Assembly: GCA_038230955.1 (NCBI GenBank)
Contig: JBBRMG010000041.1
Location: 1 to 5,116 of the forward strand
Length of the DNA: 5,116 nt
Source: JBBRMG01 sp038230955
Lineage (GTDB): Bacteria; Patescibacteriota; Doudnabacteria; UBA920
Reading direction: 5' to 3'
Below the pieces are notes generated by a model. It was not told where the DNA came from, did no database searches, and saw nothing but the letters and a program-made list of their open reading frames with translations. Below are positions 1 through 5,116 of the stretch, one piece after another. A program made the translations under genes and the position numbers. The first letter of the stretch is position 1; each line of letters starts with the position of its first letter.

Positions 1-11
1 AAAACAGTTTC

Positions 12-1583
12 ATGAATTATCCGTTGATTCAAATGACGGTTGGTAAGTTTGCTGCTATAGATAGTCTATTTAATAATGCTATCAAAAATACTATTGATCT
101 GCCCCAGATTTCACTAAATAAGCCGGTGCCCAGCGAATCAAAGGGAGCTAGTGTTGATAAAGGGTTGACACCAGCACAAAATCTTGCGGCATTGCACAAC
201 AAGCTAAAACAGCTTTTGCAAAATGAACCGAATATGAATTTTGATGCGCCGCCAATAGAGAATTTCAGCGTCGCTAACCGATGCGATACAAATGCACAAC
301 AACGTTATGTAGACGATGAGAATAAATGGAGAGAAAAATTTATGGAATATGAGTCTAATTTATTCAGAACCTATGCAACTATTAATCAGACTATACAAAT
401 TGCTGAGATGGAAAAAACTACTATTGATTATGACTCTACCAACCTTAACGCAGATTTAGACAAAGCGTATAGCCGTTATTTTTCAAGATTAGATGAAAAA
501 ATAAAGCAACTGATAAACCGTTATGGAAAAAATGTTTTTATGCAAAATACTGTCATTCGTACTGTAGTAGGTCACGAAAGAACAAAGCAACTATTGGGCC
601 GTAATGACAACATAAATTTATTGGAAGAAGCGATTCAACTAATGGAAGGACCAGAATTTGAAAATTACATCAATGAACAGATCGTCAAAAAAAACTGGGA
701 CGTAATACTCGATATACCATTTATGCAGGGTCGAACTAGGGCAGCCCAATTACATGGTCTTAACGACGAGCTAGTTGACAGATTATACAAACTTACTGAT
801 AGACTTCTAAAGTTGAACCGGTTTGCGCTAACAGTTGATATTGATTTTAATGTACAGATTGCTGATGATGGCAAAGTGGAGCTTAAAGCGAATGGTACAA
901 TTCAAACTAAGCATAAAGTGTATGTATGCCTGGCACCAATAGCGTGTAAGTGGACACTGAGGCAAACTGAAGTTGATGCTGCTAATGGTAATGTGGCTTC
1001 TTACATCCCGATGCAGGTAACAGGAGGTATAAGATCAGTAAAAGATGAGAAAGGCAATTGGGAGGACTCTCCTTACAGCGGCTCAAAAGATATGCTTATG
1101 TATTTCCCGGTCTTCCGTATAGACTTTTCAGATAACAGCAAACAGGATACGGCTACCCTAGCACCCCTGACGTACCAAAGTTTAGATGCTCAATCGGTAA
1201 GTACGTCTTATACATCTGATTTATTGGGTTACTTGAATAGCGTATTTGTTGTTTCTGAAAAGACCGGAGCCAATGAAAAGAAGGCTGAGGATATGGGTAA
1301 AGAAATGATGAGTAAATTTTCTGTGTTAACCACTATGTCTAACAGCGCTACAACATTAGGAAAATTAAAAGATCGGTACTTATTAATGCAGCAAAAGCAA
1401 GAAGCCGAGAAAGGAATTGCAGACCTAATCGCCACAGCCAAAGCTATTGTTCTTTTCAACGCACAAAATAATTCTTCCACGTTGATTGATGATAAAGTTG
1501 ATACCAAACATAAGGACGAAATGATTGAGGTATTGAAAGGGATCATTAAACTGAAAGTGGTTCATGATCCCATTCAAGACTAA
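12..1583 (+). CDS. Protein of unknown function, possibly 5'-incomplete
   Basis: I do not recognise this 523-residue protein. Residues about 95-270 are charged and look mostly helical, including the Glu/Lys-rich stretch 100-170 and a run of Leu/Arg-rich helix at 250-270. Residues about 271-390 look beta-rich, with alternating hydrophobic positions and the pair Cys306/Cys312. Residues 420-520 return to helix with many Lys/Glu. There is no clear signal peptide or membrane segment in the visible part. The frame stays open from the ATG at 12 to the window edge, so the real start, and perhaps an export signal, may lie upstream; no ribosome binding site helps to decide. The stop is TAA at 1581. The next gene begins 62 bp downstream on the same strand, which suggests an operon. 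The composition is AT-rich compared with rnc. The ORF is certainly coding-like in length; the function is unknown. Confidence 0.8.
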   Translation: MNYPLIQMTVGKFAAIDSLFNNAIKNTIDLPQISLNKPVPSESKGASVDKGLTPAQNLAALHNKLKQLLQNEPNMNFDAPPIENFSVANRCDTNAQQRYVDDENKWREKFMEYESNLFRTYATINQTIQIAEMEKTTIDYDSTNLNADLDKAYSRYFSRLDEKIKQLINRYGKNVFMQNTVIRTVVGHERTKQLLGRNDNINLLEEAIQLMEGPEFENYINEQIVKKNWDVILDIPFMQGRTRAAQLHGLNDELVDRLYKLTDRLLKLNRFALTVDIDFNVQIADDGKVELKANGTIQTKHKVYVCLAPIACKWTLRQTEVDAANGNVASYIPMQVTGGIRSVKDEKGNWEDSPYSGSKDMLMYFPVFRIDFSDNSKQDTATLAPLTYQSLDAQSVSTSYTSDLLGYLNSVFVVSEKTGANEKKAEDMGKEMMSKFSVLTTMSNSATTLGKLKDRYLLMQQKQEAEKGIADLIATAKAIVLFNAQNNSSTLIDDKVDTKHKDEMIEVLKGIIKLKVVHDPIQD

Positions 1584-1619
1584 ACAAGCTATTGTATCCC
1601 GATGCTTACATAAACACTA

Positions 1620-1640
1620 AACGATTTTCGTTACAAAATC
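1620..1640. repeat. Short overlapping inverted repeats between the two accessory genes
   Basis: The 62-bp gap holds two mutually exclusive small dyads: AACGA/TCGTT at 1620-1624 and 1628-1632 with a 3-base spacer, and GATTTT/AAAATC at 1623-1628 and 1635-1640 with a 6-base loop. They lie 5 bp before the next start codon. They could be an operator or a weak translational hairpin, but short AT-rich dyads occur by chance. No TAnnTTTG-type Bacteroidota promoter is visible in the gap, which favours readthrough from the upstream gene. Confidence 0.25.
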
Positions 1641-1645
1641 AATAA

Positions 1646-2665
1646 ATGCAAATGCTCATGAAAATAATAATTGTAACATGTTTCGCAACGATTTTTGCCT
1701 TGTCCTCTTTTGCTCAATGCACTACTGCCGAGGCGGAGGCAACCCCGTTAACCTGGATACAGTCTAATGCATACAAATACATTGGCGCCAACGGCAAAGA
1801 AAACAAAGCTAATACTGAAGCCATGTGCAAAAAGATGGCACAGATATTTGAGCTTTTTGCGAGCGCATTTAAAAACAACAAAGGCTTTATAGGCAGATGG
1901 AAGGCGCAGGTAGATAATAAAAATGGCGACGGCCTGGTAAAAGGCTTAATGGATATTTCTATGACTAAAATAATATGCAAAGACAATGGCGAGTTAAATA
2001 AAAGTAACATGAACGGAGGTTTTGGTTTCACTGTTTATGTAAATGGTTTTGTGCCTCAATTAGTAAGGGATAAACAAAAGCAGCCCAATTTTATTTTAGA
2101 TAAAGACAAAGTAGATTCGCTAAATGGCCAAACCGTTTACTATATCGAAAAAGCGCAGGAGAAAGATCCCTTAATGGGATTTCCTTTACATTTTTACAAC
2201 TGGGATAATTATAAAAATACATCCATCATAATGTCAAAATCCAACATCCCTTTATTCAAACCTATTAGTATTGGTGAATTTATGGGACTTTTTAAAAAAT
2301 GGACTACTGCATACAATGCAGTATGGAAAGGAAAGCCAAATTTTATAGCTACTCCTGAAGATATAGATAAGTTTACTAGTAAATGCAGTAAAGAGTTTTT
2401 AGCAAAACCCATTATTTATGTTTGGGATGGCTCAGAGCAGGTAGTGTATTTGCGAAAAACAAGTTATACAGACGATGTAACACTGGGCAGACAATGGGTA
2501 ACGCTCAACCCGAATTACTTGGGCAAAAACGTTTCAGAAACATCCGTGCAATTTATTTCATTAGAATTTTATGCCAACGGGGGCGACGAAATAAGTACAA
2601 AAATACTGGCAGATTTCAAAAATAATTTTGATTTTAAAAAACTACAATCCCTGCTTGGAAAATAA
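1646..2665 (+). CDS. Secreted protein of unknown function
   Basis: I do not recognise the family. The N-terminus is a typical Sec signal peptide: Met-Lys, then a hydrophobic core (IIIVTCFATIFALSS) and a probable signal peptidase I site after Phe-Ala, before Gln24. Cys25 follows, but the preceding residues do not form a proper lipobox, so a lipoprotein is less likely. Three ATG codons stand in frame at 1646, 1652 and 1658. The third gives the classical MK start and is at least as likely as the coordinate used here; no Shine-Dalgarno sequence decides. The mature protein has four Cys (25, 61, 111, 247), which could form disulfides outside the cytoplasm. It is rich in Lys, Asn and aromatic residues, with no transmembrane helix after the signal and no repeats. 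It is probably in one operon with the upstream gene and shares its AT-rich composition. It likely acts in the periplasm or outside the cell. Confidence 0.8.
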   Translation: MQMLMKIIIVTCFATIFALSSFAQCTTAEAEATPLTWIQSNAYKYIGANGKENKANTEAMCKKMAQIFELFASAFKNNKGFIGRWKAQVDNKNGDGLVKGLMDISMTKIICKDNGELNKSNMNGGFGFTVYVNGFVPQLVRDKQKQPNFILDKDKVDSLNGQTVYYIEKAQEKDPLMGFPLHFYNWDNYKNTSIIMSKSNIPLFKPISIGEFMGLFKKWTTAYNAVWKGKPNFIATPEDIDKFTSKCSKEFLAKPIIYVWDGSEQVVYLRKTSYTDDVTLGRQWVTLNPNYLGKNVSETSVQFISLEFYANGGDEISTKILADFKNNFDFKKLQSLLGK

Positions 2666-2884
2666 TTTTTTTCACGCCAAAGTTGTATCCATCCTTCCCA
2701 GCAACGTCTTCCATTACAATACTATCACACCTATAAATTAAAGAATTCAAAGCAACGTCTCTTTGCAAAGCCAGATGCGGTGGCAAGGACATTGAGCTTA
2801 TAAATTACACACATAATAATCCTTGCATTCTTAGATTTAAGTTTGAAGTGCAATTAACCTAATTTCTTAGAACGTGTTGGGAAT
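2666..2884. other. Non-coding gap between the secreted-protein gene and the IS relic
   Basis: No convincing gene is seen on either strand. A run of seven T follows the stop codon (about 2666-2672) but has no clear GC-rich stem before it, so it is not a good intrinsic terminator. Small direct repeats are present: AGCAACGTCT at 2700-2709 and 2751-2760, and TATAAATTA at 2732-2740 and 2799-2807. A perfect 10-bp palindrome, CTTTGCAAAG, lies at 2761-2770. None matches a known element, and all are short enough to be chance in AT-rich DNA. Confidence 0.5.
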
Positions 2885-3612
2885 TCAAGTGACTAATTTT
2901 GATGGTATTCGTTGAAGCATAAGCTGGATATTAGCCAAATAAAGCCAGTTTATGGATGAACTTAGCGTGTATTCGTAGTCTTTCACCAACCGTCGGAAGA
3001 CGTTTGTCCACCGATACTTCCGCACCGGCGGACCGGTTCCACAACTCATCGTTTTGCTAGCGGCACAAATCCCTTTTTTGACTCGGAACGAGAAGCTTTT
3101 TCAAAATCGATGCTCCAGTCCGCTAATTCTTCTTTGAAGACCCCATTGTAATCCTGATCCCCAAAGATTTTTTCCAATCGATCACCCGCCCCCATAAGAT
3201 AACACCTATGATCTGGATGGCTGCCGGTCCATCGCCCTCGTTAGCAGCATGCACATCAGCAGCCCAGAGCCGACCCTGAGTGTCAACCACAAACTGCCGT
3301 TTACGCCCATTGATTCGCTTATTACCATCAATTCCCCGAAACTTACAGATGAAAGGAGTTAGCTTAACACTTTATGAATTAATACATAAGGCTGATGGGT
3401 ACGGCCCTGGCAGTAGCTGTCCAGAAACTACGCTATACACCAGGTGGACAGTTAATACTCCGGGCAGGAGCCAGAATTCATGCGGGTAATTGACAGAGGC
3501 CATTTGTAGGGCGGATCGCCCAATTTGGGGAAGACCGTGCGGGTCAAAGCGTTTGAAACGGCCATCTCCTGTTCAATGGGTAGTCAACCATGTAGTTTCC
3601 ACGTCACTCGTT
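2871..3612 (-). mobile_element. Degraded IS5-family insertion sequence, ends uncertain
   Basis: The element is inferred from the transposase relic it carries. The left limit is set at AACGTGTTGGG (from 2871), just outside the transposase stop, and the right limit at about 3612, where the minus strand starts AACGAGTGACG. These two ends resemble each other only partly, so the terminal inverted repeats are either decayed or misplaced. No target-site duplication can be claimed. The total of about 740 bp is slightly short of a usual IS5-family element, consistent with decay. Confidence 0.4.
2885..3591 (-). pseudogene. IS5-family transposase, inactivated
   Basis: Reading the minus strand and switching frame gives a recognisable DDE transposase. 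A start is possible at 3591 (MVDYPL). A poorly preserved N-terminal part follows, with WLLPG near 3440-3470. Then come PSALCINS-stop-SVK (3363-3398), RGIDGNKRINGRKRQFVVDTQGRL, HAANEGDGPAA, then in another frame GDRLEKIFGDQDYNG, WSIDFEKASR, GFVPLAKR-stop-VVE, and finally RRLVKDYEYT and LANIQLMLQR before the TGA at 2885. Lesions seen: the IDSQ motif has become INS-stop (Asp to Asn at 3378-3380, Gln to TAA at 3372-3374). One base appears lost in the C/G run at about 3187-3195. The Trp before VVE has become TGA (3046-3048). About 14 extra bases lie after the VVE codons (about 3012-3036). The first catalytic Asp is lost, so the enzyme is dead. Family assignment rests on recalled motif patterns. Confidence 0.82.
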
Positions 3613-3720
3613 TATGGGACGCGGCGTAGGGTCGTGTCTATAGACCTTTGTTACAGTTAGAGCGGCTTACTGCCCCAGACACTTTTCACAGTCACACCAT
3701 GCCCATCCACAGCCAATCCC
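3592..3720. other. Non-coding region upstream of the small exported protein gene
   Basis: This stretch runs from the presumed start of the transposase relic to the next gene. The composition is more GC-rich than the left side. It should contain the promoter of the gene at 3721, but the standard Bacteroidota -7 element (TAnnTTTG) is not present. The nearest look-alike, TAGACCTTTG at about 3641-3650, has the wrong spacing. No RNA gene or terminator is recognised. Confidence 0.4.
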
Positions 3721-4086
3721 ATGAAAACGTTATTGAGTATAGGCATCAGCCTCCTGCTGACGGGGGCACTTAAGGCCCAACAGATTGATCCGGTCCCACC
3801 CACCACGGGCACTTGGTCCGGCATCCACGCAGCACAACAGATCGATCAGCTCCGGCAGCCACCACCCATGCCCACAGGCGGTTTTTGGGTTGTTGAAGAT
3901 CAGGCAGGACGCAAAGGCACAACCATCATTCGGTATTATACCGACGATAAACGCGAAATTCAGGTCGACACGCTAATCCATAAACGGCTGAATATCAAGA
4001 AAAAGGCGGTGGGGTTTTGGCTCAATGAACAACTGAGTCAGGCGCTGGCCTCGCAGGCAAAACCAGCGTTGGCTATTAGAAATTAG
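3721..4086 (+). CDS. Small exported protein of unknown function
   Basis: This 121-residue protein starts with a clear Sec signal peptide (MKTLLSIGISLLLTGALKA, cleavage probably before Gln20). The mature part begins with a Pro-rich segment that contains an imperfect internal repeat: QQID followed by PP, TG and Trp at residues 20-32, and again at about 39-56. A basic, mixed alpha/beta part follows (GFWVVEDQAG, then IIRYYTDDKREI, then LNIKKKAVGFWL). There is no Cys, no membrane helix after the signal and no recognised catalytic motif. The ATG at 3721 gives the signal peptide directly; a second ATG at 3699 is out of frame. The stop TAG (4084-4086) overlaps the rnc stop on the other strand, so the genes converge. 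Codon and base use match rnc rather than the AT-rich genes on the left, so it is likely a native gene of the host. The function is unknown. Confidence 0.75.
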   Translation: MKTLLSIGISLLLTGALKAQQIDPVPPTTGTWSGIHAAQQIDQLRQPPPMPTGGFWVVEDQAGRKGTTIIRYYTDDKREIQVDTLIHKRLNIKKKAVGFWLNEQLSQALASQAKPALAIRN

Positions 4087-4856
4087 TCCAGCCCCAGCGT
4101 TTCAAACGCTTTTTCGGCAGCAGACTGTTCGGCTTTCTTTTTGCTGTAGCCGGTGCCGGTAGCCAGCGGCTGCTCATTAACCAGCACCTGCGCCACAAAT
4201 TCGCGGAATTGGCTCGTGCCCCGCTCCGACACAATGTCGAACCGGAGGTCTTTGCCTTCACGCTGCGCCCACTCGATGAGCTTACTCTTGAAGTTGACGT
4301 TATTGTTAACAATCACATCTAAGTCGTAGTGAGTCAGCAGGTTATGCAGAATAAACCGGCGCGAAAAATGAAATCCTTTGTCCAGGTAAACGGCACCTAC
4401 CAGGGCTTCGAGGGCATCGCCATACATAGACGTACGGGCGGGCATCATCCGGCCACGCTGCCCGTCATATTCGAGCAGGTTGTCGAGGCCTATTTTTCGC
4501 GAAATGATATTGAGGGCTTCCCTGTTGACGATGCGCGACCGAATTTCGGTCAGGAAGCCTTCGTCTTTGTAGGGGAATTTTTTGAAGAGGTATTCGGCAA
4601 TGACCATGCCGAGTACGGCATCGCCCAAGTATTCGAGCCGCTCGTTCGACTCGCGGAAACCTTTAACGACGGTTTCTTTCGAGGCCGACGTATGACGGAG
4701 CGACAGTTGGTATAACCCCAGGTTACTCGGTTTCTCGCCAATGATGTGCGTGATTGCCCGGCGCAACTGTTTTCGGCGATCTTTCTCTTTGGAAGGACCA
4801 AACCAATCAGCTATAGGCTGCGTGATGAAGCGGGGTAACGCGAGGGGCACGAACAA
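4083..4856 (-). CDS. rnc: Ribonuclease III
   Basis: RNase III cuts double-stranded RNA in rRNA precursors and structured mRNAs in the cytoplasm. The protein of about 257 residues has the normal two-domain layout. The endonuclease domain (about 25-165) carries the signature NERLEYLGDAVL (71-82) with Glu72, Glu75 and Asp79, and the second metal-binding pair Asp147 and Glu150 in GDALEALVGAVYLD. The double-stranded RNA-binding domain (about 187-256) ends with the expected GYSKKKAEQSAAEKA helix. All catalytic residues are present. The start is not ATG: the frame is open back to a TAA at 4908-4910, but the first in-frame Met is residue 84, beyond the active site. TTG at 4856 or GTG at 4850 are the candidates, with no Shine-Dalgarno sequence. 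It lies downstream of acpP on the same strand, separated by a strong hairpin, and overlaps its convergent neighbour by 4 bp. Confidence 0.97.
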   Translation of the reverse strand: MFVPLALPRFITQPIADWFGPSKEKDRRKQLRRAITHIIGEKPSNLGLYQLSLRHTSASKETVVKGFRESNERLEYLGDAVLGMVIAEYLFKKFPYKDEGFLTEIRSRIVNREALNIISRKIGLDNLLEYDGQRGRMMPARTSMYGDALEALVGAVYLDKGFHFSRRFILHNLLTHYDLDVIVNNNVNFKSKLIEWAQREGKDLRFDIVSERGTSQFREFVAQVLVNEQPLATGTGYSKKKAEQSAAEKAFETLGLD

Positions 4857-4907
4857 GTCGAAGTGGAGAACGAGATGAAATGTCGGCGGCGAAAAGAGAG
4901 CGTTGAG

Positions 4908-4957
4908 TTACCCGGTATTGAGTTGAACAGCAAGCTGTTAGCACCAATACCGGGTAA
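4908..4957 (-). promoter_or_regulatory. Long stem-loop between acpP and rnc
   Basis: A perfect 13-bp inverted repeat (TTACCCGGTATTG at 4908-4920, its complement at 4945-4957) encloses 24 bases. Within these, AACAGC (4926-4931) and GCTGTT (4934-4939) form a second hairpin. In the minus-strand RNA this inner hairpin is AACAG-CUUG-CUGUU, with a CUUG tetraloop, a known stable loop type. The structure begins 6 nt after the acpP stop and ends 51 nt before the TTG of rnc. It is not followed directly by a U run; a pyrimidine tract (CTCTCTTTTC) starts about 7 nt later. It could be a terminator or attenuator, a stabiliser of acpP mRNA 3' ends, or an RNase III cleavage site. The fold is directly seen; the role is inferred. 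Confidence 0.75.
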
Positions 4958-4963
4958 ACGGCA

Positions 4964-5116
4964 TTACTTGCCAGCGTTTGCTTCAAGGTATTTGATAGCC
5001 TGACCTACGGTCGTGATCTGCTCGGCTTCGTCGTCGGGGATCTGGATGTTGAACTCTTTTTCAAATTCCATGATCAATTCAACCGTATCAAGCGAGTCGG
5101 CACCCAGGTCATTGGT
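4964..5116 (-). CDS. acpP: Acyl carrier protein, C-terminal part (cut by window edge)
   Basis: AcpP carries growing fatty-acid chains as thioesters on a 4'-phosphopantetheine arm in the cytoplasm. The visible 50 residues include the attachment motif GADSLD, with the modified Ser at 5093-5095, followed by the acidic helix II (TVELIMEFEKEF) that docks fatty-acid synthesis enzymes, then IPDDEAEQITTVGQAI and the terminal helix KYLEANAGK. A full protein is about 78-80 residues, so roughly 28-30 N-terminal residues lie beyond the window. All recognisable positions match an active AcpP. The stop is TAA at 4964-4966. A strong hairpin begins 6 nt after it and rnc follows on the same strand. In many Bacteroidota fabF comes directly after acpP; here it does not. 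Confidence 0.97.
   Translation of the reverse strand, partial: TNDLGADSLDTVELIMEFEKEFNIQIPDDEAEQITTVGQAIKYLEANAGK

Noticed and set aside
2663..2675. T run after the secreted-protein gene as an intrinsic terminator
   Set aside because: No stable GC-rich stem precedes the T run.
2660..2735. Minus-strand reading with a protein-like stretch (MEDVAGKDGYNFGVKK)
   Set aside because: It is short, has no start context, runs into the end of the secreted-protein gene and matches no family I recognise.
2700..2807. Short direct repeats as a CRISPR array or origin iterons
   Set aside because: There are only two copies of each, 9-10 bp long and irregularly placed, with no spacer pattern.
3280..3489. 69-codon open frame on the plus strand across the IS relic
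   Set aside because: It is antisense to recognisable transposase motifs on the minus strand and has no family resemblance.
3641..3650. TAGACCTTTG as a Bacteroidota -7 promoter element
   Set aside because: The standard element is TAnnTTTG; here four bases separate TA from TTTG, and no matching -33 element was found.
4329..4715. 128-codon plus-strand frame inside rnc
   Set aside because: It is a shadow of the RNase III gene, which has full catalytic motifs in the opposite strand.

Overview
The window reads as a piece of a Bacteroidota (probably Cytophagales, Spirosoma-like) chromosome. Evidence seen: an acpP fragment next to rnc, signal peptides ending in an 'AQ' cleavage site, start codons without Shine-Dalgarno sequences, and the relic of an IS5-family transposase of a type I associate with Cytophagales. 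The order and genus are inferences from recalled sequence style, not from a search.

Layout, left to right. (1) Positions 1-2665 hold two plus-strand genes of unknown function, an about 523-residue protein whose true start may lie before the window, then a 339-residue secreted protein 62 bp downstream. Both are visibly AT-rich (one sampled line, 2221-2280, has 18 G/C in 60). (2) Positions 2666-2884 show no gene. (3) Positions 2885-3591, minus strand, are a decayed IS5-family transposase that can be reconstructed across two stop codons, a frameshift and a small insertion. (4) Positions 3592-3720 are non-coding. (5) Positions 3721-4086 encode a small exported protein of unknown function on the plus strand, meeting rnc tail to tail with a 4-bp overlap. 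(6) Positions 4083-4856, minus strand, encode ribonuclease III. (7) Positions 4908-4957 hold a perfect 13-bp inverted repeat enclosing a second small hairpin. (8) Positions 4964-5116 are the C-terminal 50 residues of acyl carrier protein, cut by the window edge. The right part is GC-richer (sampled line 4201-4260 has 36 G/C in 60).

How it fits together: acpP and rnc are co-oriented and probably cotranscribed, with a structured RNA between them. fabF, which often sits between these two genes in Bacteroidota, is absent. The AT-rich gene pair looks like accessory DNA joined to the core locus, with the dead insertion sequence at the junction. I found no defence, CRISPR, toxin-antitoxin or secretion system that I can name. 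The least explained items are the two-gene accessory cassette and the acpP-rnc hairpin with a possible RNase III autoregulatory role.
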